Of a stretch of DNA of 64,000 nt, positions 1 to 9,563 are shown one piece after another; within the stretch, counting starts at the first letter, position 1, and every line of letters begins with the position of its first letter. The notes beneath the pieces were generated by a model. It saw nothing but the letters and a program-made list of their open reading frames with translations. It did not search any database and was not told the origin of the DNA. The position numbers and the translations under genes were made by a program. The stretch is from Nioella halotolerans (lineage in GTDB: Bacteria > Pseudomonadota > Alphaproteobacteria > Rhodobacterales > Rhodobacteraceae): contig QVQC01000029.1 of the NCBI GenBank assembly GCA_003428585.1, positions 1 to 64,000 of the forward strand, written 5' to 3'.

Positions 1-1068
1 GCGCACCCTGCAACGCCGAAAATTCAACATCATGTAGGACCGGAGTGAAGGGGATAAGCCTTTGCGGCGGAACTGCTTCAACTCATGGCCCTCGGGGCAG
101 ATATATTGGTCGTTCTCGGCGTCCCACTCGAACTCTGCCCGCGTCCAGGTGCCGTCGGTGCGTCCGGACTTGTCTATGACCGGGATGTGGGGCGCAATCT
201 TGCGGTCGACCAGCCAGCCCAGCATCGGCCCGGTGCCATAGGCGGTGTCCGCGATCAGCCGTTCGGGATGCAAATCGAACTTCGCCTTCACCCGCTCCAG
301 CATGGTCTTGGTTGACCCAACCTCGGCCTGCCGGATCGACCTTGTGGCTTCCACATCAACGATCACGCCATGATCCGTGTCGATCAGGTAGTTGTCGGAA
401 TAGTTGAAGAAAGCGGGCCCCTTGCGCGCGGCGGTCCATTGGCTGGCGGGGTCGGAATGCGAGGTGAACTTGGGCTGGACCTCGCTGGCGGCCCCGAACG
501 CCGCCTCGTCCAGCGTGTCGAGATACTCGCGCACGGCGCGGGGTGCATCCACCGGGTCGATGCTCGCTGCGTCCCAGTCGTTCTTCGGCGTCGAGTTCTG
601 CTTGTTGGCATCGGCCTCGATCAGGCTGGCGTCGATGGCCATGCGTTGACCGCTGACCAGACCTTCCGCGATGCAACGCGCAACCGTCGTCTCAAACAGG
701 TGGCGCAGAAGTTCGCTCTCGCGGAAACGCCCATGTCGATTCTTTGAGAAGGTCGAATGGTCTGGAATGCGATCGTTCAGATCGAGACGGCAGAACCAGC
801 GATAAGCCAGGTTCAAAGGCGCTTCCTCACAGAGCCGTCGTTCCGACCGAATGCCAAAGCAATAGCCTACCAGAAGCATCCGGATCAGCAATTTCGGATC
901 GACCGACGGGCGCCCAGTGTGGCTTTAGAAATCCGCCAGATGGGCGCGAATGCCGCTCAGGTCAACGAAACGATCAATGGATCGCAGCAGGTGATTTTGT
1001 GGGACATGATCTTCCAGCGAAAACTCGTAAAAAAGTACCGCTTGCGCTTCTTGCCTCGGTCCCAACAT
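1..1068 (-). pseudogene. IS1182-type transposase, in-frame stop, cut by window edge
   Basis: Reading the minus strand from ATG at 1068 gives MLGPRQEAQ, then FYEFSLEDHVPQNHLLRSID, the usual N-terminus of IS1182/IS5-like (DUF772) transposases. The frame hits TAA at 925-927 just after HLADF; family members normally have Tyr there (DFYSHTGRPS), so TAC to TAA is the simplest cause. The same frame then stays open to the window edge with family motifs such as GYCFGIRSERRL, VPDHSTFSK-like IPDHSTFSK, AIDASLIEADANKQNSTP and LIADTAYGTG. The element is therefore a nearly intact transposase with one nonsense mutation; its C-terminus lies outside the window. It probably no longer makes active enzyme. Confidence 0.9.
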
Positions 1069-1119
1069 TAACCAACCCCCCGTTCGACAAGAGAATTGAA
1101 TCAGCAACTTACACCTCGA

Positions 1120-1143
1120 TCAAGCGGGAGTTTTTCAACAAAA
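1120..1143. repeat. Probable right terminal inverted repeat of the IS1182-type element
   Basis: The sequence gggagtttttcaacaaaat just upstream of the transposase start (complement ..TTGTTGAAAAACTCCC) resembles the terminal inverted repeats of IS1182/IS5-like elements. The partner end is outside the window, so the exact tip and any target duplication cannot be fixed. Confidence 0.5.
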
Positions 1144-1230
1144 TAGGCCCAAGCAAGACTCACCCCCGCGCGGAACAAGGCCGAAGGCCGCCGCGCGATG
1201 CCCCTTCGTCCCAAGCAATGGCCGGGTGCA
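1144..1230. other. Short gap between IS end and cysQ with a GC-rich hairpin
   Basis: No gene. It holds an imperfect stem-loop: outer arms 1167-1173 (CGCGCGG) and 1191-1197 (CCGCGCG) enclose an inner GGCC-gaa-GGCC hairpin. No T-tract follows on either strand, so I do not call it a terminator with confidence. Confidence 0.4.
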
Positions 1231-2004
1231 TCACGTTCGGCGGGCCATCAGGGCGGCATGCAGCCCCGGCGGCGCGACGATGATTCCGGGCAGCAGCGGC
1301 TCGCGGTTGTTGAAGCGCAGCGGCCGGCCGTCGCGGTCGGTGACGCGGGCGCCGGCCTCTGACGCGATCAGGCTGCCGGCGGCGATGTCCCATTCCCAGC
1401 AGCCGTGAAAGCCGAGCATCGCGTCGAATCGGCCCTGTGCGACCAGCGACAGCCGGTAGGCCAGCGAGGGCCGGAAGTGGCGCCGCACCGGGGGCACCCC
1501 GCCGGGCCAATTCTCGGGCCCGAGCGCGTGGCGGCTGGCCAGCAGCGTCGCCGCCGTTTCGCCCGCTTGCGTCGAGACCGCGATCGGTGCCCCGTTCAGC
1601 GTCGCGCCCTCACCGCGTTCGGCCACGTAAAGCCGGTCGAGCATCGGCAGGAAGACGACCCCGGCCCGCACCTGTCCACCGTCCGCCACCGCCAGCGAAT
1701 GCGCGAAGGTCCGATCGCCGTCGATGAAGGACCGGGTACCGTCGATGGGATCGACGATGAAGGTGGCGGCGCGCTGCAGCCGCGCGGTGCCGTCCTCGGT
1801 TTCCTCCGACAGCCAGCCGTAATCGGGGCGCGCGGCGGTGAGCATCCGGCGCAGCATCCGGTCGATCTCGATATCGGCCTCGGTCACCGGGCCTTGGCCG
1901 CCGGGCTTGTCCCACTTGCGCGGGCTGCGGTCCCAGTAATGCGCGGCGATGCTGCCGGCCTCTTGCGCCGCGTCGATCAGCAGCGAAAGGTCACGACCCG
2001 GCAA
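1231..2004 (-). CDS. cysQ: Inositol monophosphatase family protein, CysQ-like 3'(2'),5'-bisphosphate nucleotidase
   Basis: A 257-aa protein of the Mg-dependent, Li-sensitive phosphatase superfamily. Visible metal-site motifs are TEADIEID (about 41-48), EETEDG (about 67-72), DPIDGT (85-90) and WEWDIAAG near residue 208, the full IMPase set in order. Family members hydrolyse inositol phosphates or 3'-phosphoadenosine 5'-phosphate; the short form with this spacing is usually called CysQ in Rhodobacterales, which would recycle PAP from sulfate assimilation. The substrate cannot be read from the sequence. Its start overlaps the end of pmbA by 14 bases, so the two are probably translationally coupled. 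Confidence 0.85.
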   Translation of the reverse strand: MPGRDLSLLIDAAQEAGSIAAHYWDRSPRKWDKPGGQGPVTEADIEIDRMLRRMLTAARPDYGWLSEETEDGTARLQRAATFIVDPIDGTRSFIDGDRTFAHSLAVADGGQVRAGVVFLPMLDRLYVAERGEGATLNGAPIAVSTQAGETAATLLASRHALGPENWPGGVPPVRRHFRPSLAYRLSLVAQGRFDAMLGFHGCWEWDIAAGSLIASEAGARVTDRDGRPLRFNNREPLLPGIIVAPPGLHAALMARRT

Positions 2005-3337
2005 GCGTCAGCCCCTCCACCAGAAGCGAGGGCACGACGCGCGACAGGTGCGGGCGGGCGTCGTTGGCGGGCACGATGCCGCGCAGCATGTCGCGCAGGT
2101 TGCCGGCGATGGTGCATTCGTTGACCGGGTAGGCGATGGCGCCGTTTTCCACCCAGAAGCCCGACGCGCCGCGCGAATAGTCGCCCGTGTTGGGGTTGAC
2201 CGACGCGCCGATCAGCCCGGTCACCAGCAGGCCGGTGCCCATCTGCGCGATCAGGCCGTCGCGGCTGGCGTCGCCTTGGGTGAGCGCGACGTTGGACACG
2301 GAGGGCGCGGGCGGTGCGGACAGGCCGCGCGCGGCGTTGGCGGTGGATTGCAAGCCCAGTTTCCGCGCGGTGGCAAGGTCCAGCACCCAGCCTTGCAGCA
2401 CCCCATCCGCCACGATGGCGCGATCGGAGGTTGCCAGCCCCTCGGCATCGAAGGGACGCGATCCGGCGGCGCGCGGGCGCAAGGGCTGTTCGGTCAGCGA
2501 CAGCCCCTTGGGCAGCACCGCCTCGCCCATGGCGTCGCGCAGCCACGAGGCACCGCGGGTGATGGAACTGCCGTTCACCGCCTGCAGAAGATGGCCGATG
2601 AGGCTGGCGGCGACGCGTTCGTCGAACAGCACCGGGTAGGCCCCGGTCTTGGGCTGGCGGGCGCCCTTGCGGGCGACGGTGCGTTCGGCGGCAAGGCGGC
2701 CGATCTCCTCTGGCGCCATCAGGTCGGCGCGGTGCAGGCGCATGTCACCGTAATAGTCACGCTCCATCCCCAGCCCCTCGCCGGTGATGGCAACGCAGGA
2801 CAGGCCGTGATCGGTGCGCGTGTAGCCCCCCGAAAAACCGTTGGTGGCGGCGGCGTGGCGGGTGCGGCGGCCATATCCCGCCATCGAGGATTGCACCTGG
2901 GTGATGCCGTCGACGGCGCGTGCCGCGGCCTCTGCGCGCAGCGCGGCGTCCTGCAGGGCGGCCGGGTCGGGTTCCGGCGCGGGGTCCACCATGTCGAGCG
3001 CATCGATGTCCCAACCCCTCGCCAATTGCGAGGGATCGGCAAGGCCGGTGGTGGGGTCCTCGGGCGCGACGCGGGCCATGGCGACGGCCCGCTCGGCCAT
3101 CTCGCGCAATGTTTCGGGCCGGGTGTCGGAGGCGGAAACGCAAGCCTGCCGCCGGCCCAGAAGGACGCGCAGGCCGATCTCCACCTCGTCCGACCGCTCG
3201 GCCTGTTCCAGCGCCCCGTTCAGCACCCCGATGGACAGCGATGTGCCGGCGACCGCGATGGCATCGGCGGCGTCGGCCCCGGCGGTGCGGGCGGCGTCCA
3301 GCAACGCGTGGGCGAGAGTCTCCGGGCTGTCGGTCAT
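1991..3337 (-). CDS. pmbA: TldD/PmbA family metalloprotease subunit PmbA (TldE)
   Basis: About 448 aa from ATG at 3337 (MTDSPETLAHALLDAARTAG). I preferred this to a start 20 codons upstream because the extra residues are low-complexity and family members start here. The C-terminal half shows the conserved PmbA pattern: FDERVAASLIGHLLQAVNG, FDAEGLATSDRAIVADGVLQ, SVNPNTGDYSRGASGFWVENG and a C-terminal EGLTLAGS. TldD and PmbA/TldE form a heteromeric protease that matures some peptides and supports CcdA degradation in E. coli; PmbA itself lacks the HExxH site, which fits what is seen here. No tldD is in the window. Confidence 0.92.
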   Translation of the reverse strand: MTDSPETLAHALLDAARTAGADAADAIAVAGTSLSIGVLNGALEQAERSDEVEIGLRVLLGRRQACVSASDTRPETLREMAERAVAMARVAPEDPTTGLADPSQLARGWDIDALDMVDPAPEPDPAALQDAALRAEAAARAVDGITQVQSSMAGYGRRTRHAAATNGFSGGYTRTDHGLSCVAITGEGLGMERDYYGDMRLHRADLMAPEEIGRLAAERTVARKGARQPKTGAYPVLFDERVAASLIGHLLQAVNGSSITRGASWLRDAMGEAVLPKGLSLTEQPLRPRAAGSRPFDAEGLATSDRAIVADGVLQGWVLDLATARKLGLQSTANAARGLSAPPAPSVSNVALTQGDASRDGLIAQMGTGLLVTGLIGASVNPNTGDYSRGASGFWVENGAIAYPVNECTIAGNLRDMLRGIVPANDARPHLSRVVPSLLVEGLTLAGS

Positions 3338-3412
3338 GGGCTGTCCTTGCGGGCTGGGATAGGGGGCAGAGGTAGAGCGACGGCGCCCCGCGCGCAAGCA
3401 TGCGCGGCCATG

Positions 3413-3444
3413 AAAAACCCCGGACCGCGTGCGGCGGTCCGGGG
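3413..3444 (-). terminator. Rho-independent terminator after the DUF2125 gene
   Basis: A perfect 11-bp stem (3418-3428 with 3434-3444, CCCCGGACCGC and its complement) with a 5-base loop is followed on the minus strand by five T. It lies 20 bases beyond the stop of the DUF2125 gene and separates it from pmbA. Confidence 0.9.
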
Positions 3445-3463
3445 CGATTGCACGGGGCGGCGA

Positions 3464-5062
3464 TTATTGCAGCGGCACGCCGTTGGCGGTGATGCTACCG
3501 TCCGCACCGAAATCAATCGTCGAGGTGAAGCTGTCGGCGCTGGCGCCGGGAACGGCGAACATGCCCAGCATGCCGCGTGCCATGCCGGCCTGATCGGGGG
3601 GCAGCAACCCGCCCTCGGTCAGCGACTGGATGAGGCCGTTGGCGCCGGTCAGGTTCAGATCGACCGAGCCCACGGGGATCGGCATCATCTGGCCGGACGC
3701 GAAATTCACGTCCCCGGTACCGGTCAGTTCCGCGCCGCCGAAGGACACCTCAAGCTCGTTCAACGTCATGCTGCGCAACTCTCCCGGCGGTGCGGTCATT
3801 TCCATCGCGTCCGCTGTCATGAGGTCGGTGAACAATTGCACCGTGCCGCTCAGGTCCACCACGACAGTGGCGGGACTGCGCGGGACCGCCCGACCGGGAT
3901 CGACCATGGACCACAGCGAATCGTCCACCGACACGCCGCGATAGGTGATCGAGGCGCCGAAGGGCGAGGGCTGATCCTGCGCCGACAGGGGCATCTCGAT
4001 GGAGATCCCGGTCGACTCGGCGGTGGCGGCGACGGGGAAGGGCAGATCGCTGGCGGCGACGTTCATCGACACGCCGGATGCCGCGATCGCGTAGCTGATC
4101 GCGTCATTGGAAAAGCCGAAGCCGATGGAGCCGCCCGCGTTGGCGGCGCTGACGTCGATTGTCTCGCGGCCATCCTGGAACATGAAGGCGGCATTCGCCG
4201 AACTGTAGGTCATTTCGCCATCGATGCTGGTGCCCTCGGGCAGGCTTTCCATCGTCATCCAGTCCACGCCGCGCGGCAATGTGCCCTCTGCCATGGCCTC
4301 AAGGTTGGCAAGGTCGATGTCGAGGTGCAGTTCGCCCGCGTCACCGCCGCCACCCGGCGTCGGGGTCGGTGCCGGGTCTTCGGTCACCTGCTTGCCCGGC
4401 GCCGGCTCGACCGGGGCGGGCTGCGGGGCTTGACCGCCGGACCGGCCGCCCGGTTCGGTCATGTCCAGCGACAGCGTGAAGCCGTCGAGAGACGCGGTGC
4501 TGGCAAGGCCCATCATCGCCGGATCGTTGAAATCGTAGCGCGCCGTCGTGCTGTAGCCGTCGAGCGTCAGGGTATAGTCCATCTCTGGCACCTCGGCGGG
4601 ATCAATACCCTCGAAGCTGACATCGTTCAGCGCGATCTGGTCGAAGCCGGTGGTCAGCGTCAGGTTCCGGGCATCGCCCGACGCGGTGCCGGTGAAGCCG
4701 GTCATGCCGAACCGCAGTACGATCGCATCGGGCGCATCGCCGCCCTCAAGCCCGGTGATCTCGTAGGTCATCCCGTCGGAGACGGTGATCGCCACGCTGC
4801 CATCGGGCTGGTTCGTCATCGTGATCTCGTCGATGGTGCCGGTCAGCGTCATCTCTTCGACCGGGAACGAGTTGGTGATGTTGCGCAGCGTCAGTCCATC
4901 GCCGGTCGATGTCGCCTCGGCATTGATCGCGTAGCCGAACTGCGTTGCCTGTTCCTGCCAGATCGACCAAAGCTCATCGGCGGTGATATCGGCCAAGGCC
5001 GGGCTGGCCACGGTGAGTGCAAGCGTGGACAGGGTGAGGGAAAGGTGTTTCGTCTTTGACAT
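3464..5062 (-). CDS. DUF2125 domain exported protein
   Basis: About 532 aa. ATG at 5062 is preceded by GGATGGA and opens a clear signal peptide (MSKTKHLSLTLSTLALTVASPALA). The frame stays open far upstream but that part is antisense to the next gene. The mature protein is acidic, rich in beta-type repeats (LTLTTGFDQIALNDVSFEGI, FASGQMMPIPVGSVDLNL) and contains a Pro/Gly linker (PAPVEPAPGKQ..TPTPGGGG) near residue 225. It matches my recollection of the DUF2125 family of Rhodobacterales, whose function is unknown. A strong terminator follows, and the gene is divergent from the SDR gene, so it is probably monocistronic. Confidence 0.75.
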   Translation of the reverse strand: MSKTKHLSLTLSTLALTVASPALADITADELWSIWQEQATQFGYAINAEATSTGDGLTLRNITNSFPVEEMTLTGTIDEITMTNQPDGSVAITVSDGMTYEITGLEGGDAPDAIVLRFGMTGFTGTASGDARNLTLTTGFDQIALNDVSFEGIDPAEVPEMDYTLTLDGYSTTARYDFNDPAMMGLASTASLDGFTLSLDMTEPGGRSGGQAPQPAPVEPAPGKQVTEDPAPTPTPGGGGDAGELHLDIDLANLEAMAEGTLPRGVDWMTMESLPEGTSIDGEMTYSSANAAFMFQDGRETIDVSAANAGGSIGFGFSNDAISYAIAASGVSMNVAASDLPFPVAATAESTGISIEMPLSAQDQPSPFGASITYRGVSVDDSLWSMVDPGRAVPRSPATVVVDLSGTVQLFTDLMTADAMEMTAPPGELRSMTLNELEVSFGGAELTGTGDVNFASGQMMPIPVGSVDLNLTGANGLIQSLTEGGLLPPDQAGMARGMLGMFAVPGASADSFTSTIDFGADGSITANGVPLQ

Positions 5063-5179
5063 TTCATCCATCCAAATGTGAACTTCTGGCGCAATGTTCT
5101 GCCGTGTGGCGGCTTGCGTCAAGGTCTGGTCGCCAACACCTCGGAACCGGGCAATATTCTGACGAAGGAGGACGAGTTC

Positions 5180-5935
5180 ATGGGCCAACTGGATGGCAAG
5201 GTCGCCATGATCACCGGTGCGAGCCGCGGCATCGGCGCGGCGACGGCACGGTTGTTTGCCGCGGAAGGCGCGAAGGTCTGCCTGCTGGCACGCTCGCGCG
5301 ACGAGATCGCGGAGCTTGCCGGCGACATCGGCGATTCGGCGCTGGCGATCCCCTGCGATGTCAGCCGTTTCTGGGAAGTGGAGGCCGCGATCGCCGCCTG
5401 CATCGAGACGTTCGGCGGGCTCGACATCCTGATCAACAATGCCGGCGTGATCGAACCGATCGCGATGCTGGCCGAGTCTGACCCCGAAGGCTGGGGGCAG
5501 GCGATAGATATCAACCTCAAGGGCGTCTATCACGGCATGCGCGCGGCGCTGCCGGCGATGGCGGCGCGCGGCGGCGGCACGGTGATCACCATCAGTTCGG
5601 GGGCTGCGCATAACGCGTTGGAAGGCTGGAGCCATTATTGCGCCGCGAAGGCGGGGGCGGCGATGCTGACCGAGTGCCTGCACCGCGAAGGCGCGGGCAG
5701 CGGCATCCGCGCCATGGGCCTGTCGCCGGGCACCGTGGCCACCCGGATGCAGAAAGAGATCAAGGCCAGCGGCGTCAACGCGGTCAGCCAGTTGGACTGG
5801 TCCGACCACATCCCGGCGGAATGGCCGGCGAAATGCCTGCTATGGATGTGCGGGCCGGAGGCGGATGACCATCTTGGCGCGGAAATCTCGCTGCGCGATG
5901 CGTCGGTCCGCGACCGGCTTGGGCTGGACGCGTGA
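5180..5935 (+). CDS. Short-chain dehydrogenase/reductase (SDR)
   Basis: 251 aa. ATG at 5180 sits behind GAAGGAGG with about 8 bases spacing, so I chose it over an upstream in-frame ATG. Classical SDR features are all present: TGASRGIG (12-19) for NAD(P), NNAG (86-89), S139/S140, and the catalytic Y153-K157 in HYCAAKAG. Arg14-Gly pattern suggests NADP preference but this is weak. The stop overlaps the start of the enoyl-CoA hydratase gene (GTGA), so both are likely one operon, perhaps acting on an acyl or hydroxyacyl substrate. The specific substrate cannot be told. Confidence 0.88.
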   Translation: MGQLDGKVAMITGASRGIGAATARLFAAEGAKVCLLARSRDEIAELAGDIGDSALAIPCDVSRFWEVEAAIAACIETFGGLDILINNAGVIEPIAMLAESDPEGWGQAIDINLKGVYHGMRAALPAMAARGGGTVITISSGAAHNALEGWSHYCAAKAGAAMLTECLHREGAGSGIRAMGLSPGTVATRMQKEIKASGVNAVSQLDWSDHIPAEWPAKCLLWMCGPEADDHLGAEISLRDASVRDRLGLDA

Positions 5936-6558
5936 TCGACCTGGTCAAGGAGGGCGGTCTGTGGACCGTCACGCTGAACCGGCCCGACAAGGCCAATTCG
6001 CTGACACCCGGGATGCTGGAGGATCTGGCGGGCATCGCCGAAGCCGGGGCAACGGATGACGATCTGCGCGCCCTGATCCTGACCGGGGCGGGCGACCGCG
6101 TGTTTTCCGCCGGGGCGGACCTTGAGGCGGCGAAGGCCGGTCTGGCGACCTCGCCCTTGTGGGAGCGGCTTTCCGCCGCCATCGCCGCGCTGCCCTGCCT
6201 GACCATCGCGGCACTCAACGGGACGCTGGCGGGCGGTGCCTTCGGCATGGCGCTGGCCTGCGACATCCGCCTCGCGGCGCCCGGCGCGCGGTTCTTCTAC
6301 CCGGTGGCGCAGCTTGGCTACCTGCCGCAACCCTCCGATCCCGGCCGGCTGGCGGCGCTGGTCGGGCCGTCGCGAGCGCGGATGATCCTTCTGGCGAGCC
6401 AGAAGATCGGGGCCGAGGAGGCGCTGGCATGGGGCCTTGTCGACCGCCTCGCGTCGCCCGACGCGCTGCTGGCGGAGGCGCGCGGGCTTGCCGCCGCGGC
6501 GCTGGCGGGCGACGTGGGGGTGCTGCGCGCGATCAAGGCGTTGTGCAACGACGCATGA
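5932..6558 (+). CDS. Enoyl-CoA hydratase/isomerase family protein, short form
   Basis: 208 aa from GTG at 5932, overlapping the SDR stop codon. Crotonase-fold motifs are visible: TLNRPDKANSL near the N-terminus, VFSAGADLEAAKAG (oxyanion-hole strand) at about 60-73 and LAGGAFGMALACDIRLAA at about 100-117. It is about 50 residues shorter than typical crotonases (about 255-260), lacking much of the C-terminal helical region. The usual second catalytic Glu position reads PVAQLGYLPQ rather than PExxLG, so true hydratase activity is doubtful; isomerase, hydrolase or a degenerate role are possible. Confidence 0.8.
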   Translation: MIDLVKEGGLWTVTLNRPDKANSLTPGMLEDLAGIAEAGATDDDLRALILTGAGDRVFSAGADLEAAKAGLATSPLWERLSAAIAALPCLTIAALNGTLAGGAFGMALACDIRLAAPGARFFYPVAQLGYLPQPSDPGRLAALVGPSRARMILLASQKIGAEEALAWGLVDRLASPDALLAEARGLAAAALAGDVGVLRAIKALCNDA

Positions 6559-6636
6559 CGCCCCTGCGCCCGCGCAGGTGGTGTCTCGGACATGCGACAC
6601 TACCTTGCGGAGTAACGCACACAGGAGGGTTCCCCG

Positions 6637-7626
6637 ATGGGATTGCTGGTAGACGGCGAATGGCACGACACATGGTATGACACCAAATCCACCGGCGGCG
6701 CGTTCAAGCGCAGCGAGTCGCAGTTCCGCAACTGGGTGACGGCGGATGGCCGCCCCGGCCCCTCGGGCGAGGGCGGGTTCAAGGCCGAAAGCGGGCGCTA
6801 CCACCTCTATGTCAGCCATGCCTGCCCCTGGGCCAACCGCACGCTGATCTTCCGGCAACTCAAGGGCCTGACCGACCATATCGACGTGTCGGTGGTGCAC
6901 CCGGACATGCTGTCGGACGGCTGGACCTTCGGCACCGATTTTCCCGGCGCCACAGGCGACCGGTTGTTCCGGTCGGATTTCCTGCGCGAGGTTTACCTGC
7001 GCGCCAAGCCCGACATGACCGGCCGTGTCACCGTGCCCGTATTGTGGGACAAGCAGCGCGACACCATCGTGTCGAACGAAAGCGCCGAGATCATCCGCAT
7101 GTTCAACAGCGCCTTCGACAGCATCACCGGCGACGGGCAGGATTTCTACCCCGAACCCCTGCGCGCCGAGATCGACCGCCTGAACGCCCGAATCTACAGC
7201 GACGTCAACAATGGCGTTTACAAGTCGGGCTTCGCCACCACGCAGGAAGCTTATGACACGGCGGTGCACGCGGTGTTCGACGCGCTTGACTGGATCGAGG
7301 ATATCCTGTCGCGCACCCGCTACCTGACCGGCGACCGGGTAACCGAAGCAGATTGGCGCCTTTTGCCGACGATCCTGCGCTTCGACGCGGTCTACCACCT
7401 GCATTTCAAGTGCAACCGGAACCGGATCATCGACTTCCCCAACCTGTGGGGCTGGGCGAAGGAACTCTACCAGTGGCCGGGCATCCGCGACGTGGTGCAT
7501 TTCGACCACTTCGTGCGCCATTATCACTACAGCCACGAGACCATCAATCCGCACCGCATCATCCCCATCAACCCGGCGATCGACTGGGATGCCCCGCATG
7601 GGCGAGAGGCATTGCAGGCGGCCTGA
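6637..7626 (+). CDS. Glutathionyl-hydroquinone reductase (Xi-class GST, PcpF/YqjG-like)
   Basis: 329 aa, starting at ATG 6637 behind AGGAGG. The thioredoxin-fold N-domain carries the diagnostic catalytic motif HACPWANR with Cys63, followed by the Xi-class WTF and NESAEIIRMFN segments and a C-terminal helical domain (NNGVYKSGFATTQEAYD, TEADWRLLPTILRFDAVYH). Xi GSTs reduce glutathionyl-quinones and related adducts in the cytoplasm, using glutathione. Size agrees with the family (about 320-330). It follows the hydratase by 78 bases, so co-transcription is possible but not required. Confidence 0.92.
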   Translation: MGLLVDGEWHDTWYDTKSTGGAFKRSESQFRNWVTADGRPGPSGEGGFKAESGRYHLYVSHACPWANRTLIFRQLKGLTDHIDVSVVHPDMLSDGWTFGTDFPGATGDRLFRSDFLREVYLRAKPDMTGRVTVPVLWDKQRDTIVSNESAEIIRMFNSAFDSITGDGQDFYPEPLRAEIDRLNARIYSDVNNGVYKSGFATTQEAYDTAVHAVFDALDWIEDILSRTRYLTGDRVTEADWRLLPTILRFDAVYHLHFKCNRNRIIDFPNLWGWAKELYQWPGIRDVVHFDHFVRHYHYSHETINPHRIIPINPAIDWDAPHGREALQAA

Positions 7627-7665
7627 AAATCGGGTTCAACCATCGCTGACTTTATCGGGGCGGCG

Positions 7666-8616
7666 ATGACGGGTCTGGCGACGAAACGCGATCATGGCGG
7701 CGGCCTCGATGGGGCCGCCCGCCGCTTTGGCGGGGCGCGGCGCGATTGGCTGGACCTGTCCACCGGGATCAACCCGGTGCCCTACCCGGTGCCGGCAATT
7801 GACACCGACGCATGGGCGGCACTGCCCGATGACGGCGCCCGCGATGCCTTGACCGGGGCGGCGCGCGCCTTCTGGCAGGTGCCGGACGCGGCGGAGGTGC
7901 TGGCCGCGCCGGGGGCCTCGGCGCTGATTGCCCGGCTTCCCGCGCTGGCGCCGCCCGGCCCGGTCGAGATCCCCGGCCCCACCTATAACGAACACATGGC
8001 CGCCTTCCGCGCTGCCGGCTGGCAGGCGGGGACGGGCGGCGCGCTGGTCGTGGTGCATCCCAACAACCCCGATGGGCGGATCTGGCGCGCGGTGGATCTG
8101 GCCGGCGACCGGCCGCTGACGGTGATCGACGAAAGCTTTTGCGACGTGGCGCCGGGCGACAGCCTCGTGCACCTCGCCGCCCGGCCCGGCGTGGTGGTGC
8201 TGAAAAGTTTCGGCAAGTTCTGGGGGCTGGCGGGGCTGCGGCTGGGCTTTGCCATCGCGCGCCCCGACACCATCGCCCGGCTGTCCGGGATGATCGGGCC
8301 TTGGGCCGTTTCCGGCCCGGCGCTGACGATCGGCTCGGCCGCCCTGCGCGATACGGGCTGGGCCGGGGCAACGCGGGCGCGGCTGGCGCGCGATGCCGAC
8401 CGGCTGGATCGGCTGATGCAAGGCGCGGGGGCCGGTCTTGTCGGGGGCACGACGCTGTTCCGGCTTTACGACGTGGCGGAGGCCGCCGCGTGGCAGGAGC
8501 GGCTGGCCCGGCACCGGATCTGGTCGCGCGTCTTTCCCTATTCCGGCCGTTGGCTCAGGCTCGGCCTGCCGGGGGCAGAGGGCGACTGGACCCGGCTGGA
8601 GGAGGCGCTGGCATGA
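7666..8616 (+). CDS. cobC: Threonine-phosphate decarboxylase / CobC (cobalamin side chain)
   Basis: 316 aa PLP enzyme of the HisC-like aminotransferase fold. Seen: [11 protein letters not shown] (31-41), HPNNPDG (131-137), DESF (155-158) and the PLP-lysine segment [15 protein letters not shown] with K184 as likely Schiff-base lysine. In the family, the enzyme makes (R)-1-amino-2-propanol phosphate from threonine phosphate for adenosylcobinamide. The context confirms it: its stop overlaps the start of cobD (ATGA), which uses the product. Confidence 0.9.
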   Translation: MTGLATKRDHGGGLDGAARRFGGARRDWLDLSTGINPVPYPVPAIDTDAWAALPDDGARDALTGAARAFWQVPDAAEVLAAPGASALIARLPALAPPGPVEIPGPTYNEHMAAFRAAGWQAGTGGALVVVHPNNPDGRIWRAVDLAGDRPLTVIDESFCDVAPGDSLVHLAARPGVVVLKSFGKFWGLAGLRLGFAIARPDTIARLSGMIGPWAVSGPALTIGSAALRDTGWAGATRARLARDADRLDRLMQGAGAGLVGGTTLFRLYDVAEAAAWQERLARHRIWSRVFPYSGRWLRLGLPGAEGDWTRLEEALA

Positions 8617-9521
8617 CGGCATGGCTCTTGTTTTGCGCGCTGGCGCTGGATGCCCTGTTCGGGGAGCCGCGCTGGCTTTGGTCGCGGGTGCCGCACCCCG
8701 CCGTGCTGATGGGGCGGGTCATCGGCTGGTGCGACGCGCGGTTCAATACCGGGCCGCGCCTGGTGAACGGCGTGCTGGTGGTCATGGGCCTTGTGGCCGC
8801 AAGCGCGGTTCTCGGCCTGATCATCGAGGCGTTGCCGCTGGGCTGGCTCTGGTCGATGCTGGGGGCGGCGGTTCTGCTGGCGCAGAAAAGCCTTGTGCAA
8901 CACGTGCAGGCCGTTGCCGACGCGCTGCGCTACGGCCCGGGCGAGGGGCGGCGCGTCGTGGCGATGATCGTGGGTCGAGACACGCGCGAGATGGGCGAGG
9001 CGGATGTCGCCCGCGCCGCCATCGAAAGCGCCGCGGAGAATTTCAGCGACGGGGTGATCGCGCCGGCCTTCTGGTACTTCGTGGGCGGGCTGCCGGGCAT
9101 CCTGATCTACAAGGTGATCAACACCGCCGACTCGATGATCGGCTACCGCACGGAGCAGCACGAGGCGTTCGGCTGGGCGGCGGCGCGGCTTGACGACGTG
9201 CTGAACGTGGTGCCGGCGCGGATCACCGCCGGGCTGATCGCGCTGGCAAGCTGGTCGGCCCGCGCGGTGGAGGTGGTGCGGACGGATGCGCGGCTGCACC
9301 GATCCCCCAATGCCGGCTGGCCCGAGGCAGCGATGGCCGGCGCGCTCGACGTGGCCCTGTCCGGCCCGCGCAGTTACCACGGGGCGGTCCGGGATTTCCC
9401 GTGGGTGAACGGGACCGGCCAGCGTGCGATCGGCGTGGCCGAGATCGAGGCCGCCATCGCGGTGCTCTGGCGCGGCTGGGCCGTCGTGCTTGGCGGCACG
9501 CTGCTTCTTGCCCTGTTCTGA
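8613..9521 (+). CDS. cobD: Adenosylcobinamide-phosphate synthase CobD/CbiB
   Basis: 302 aa integral membrane protein, start ATG 8613 overlapping cobC by 4 bases. Conserved family segments are [20 protein letters not shown] at the N-terminus, [19 protein letters not shown] and [16 protein letters not shown] near the middle, then [15 protein letters not shown]. Several hydrophobic helices are evident. It joins adenosylcobyric acid to the aminopropanol side chain. With cobC this is a two-gene piece of the cobalamin pathway; no other cob genes and no room for a cobalamin riboswitch (only 39 bases separate cobC from the preceding gene) are present. Confidence 0.93.
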   Translation: MTAWLLFCALALDALFGEPRWLWSRVPHPAVLMGRVIGWCDARFNTGPRLVNGVLVVMGLVAASAVLGLIIEALPLGWLWSMLGAAVLLAQKSLVQHVQAVADALRYGPGEGRRVVAMIVGRDTREMGEADVARAAIESAAENFSDGVIAPAFWYFVGGLPGILIYKVINTADSMIGYRTEQHEAFGWAAARLDDVLNVVPARITAGLIALASWSARAVEVVRTDARLHRSPNAGWPEAAMAGALDVALSGPRSYHGAVRDFPWVNGTGQRAIGVAEIEAAIAVLWRGWAVVLGGTLLLALF

Positions 9522-9563
9522 CCGCGTGCTAGGCTGATGCCGACAACAGCCACAGGATTTCCC

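Noticed and set aside
1949..5059. Long + strand open frame (over 1000 codons)
   Set aside because: It is antisense to pmbA and the DUF2125 gene, Gly/His/Arg-rich with no domains; high GC makes long shadow frames.
7627..7665. Cobalamin riboswitch before cobC
   Set aside because: Only 39 bases separate the genes, far too short, and no B12-box was seen.
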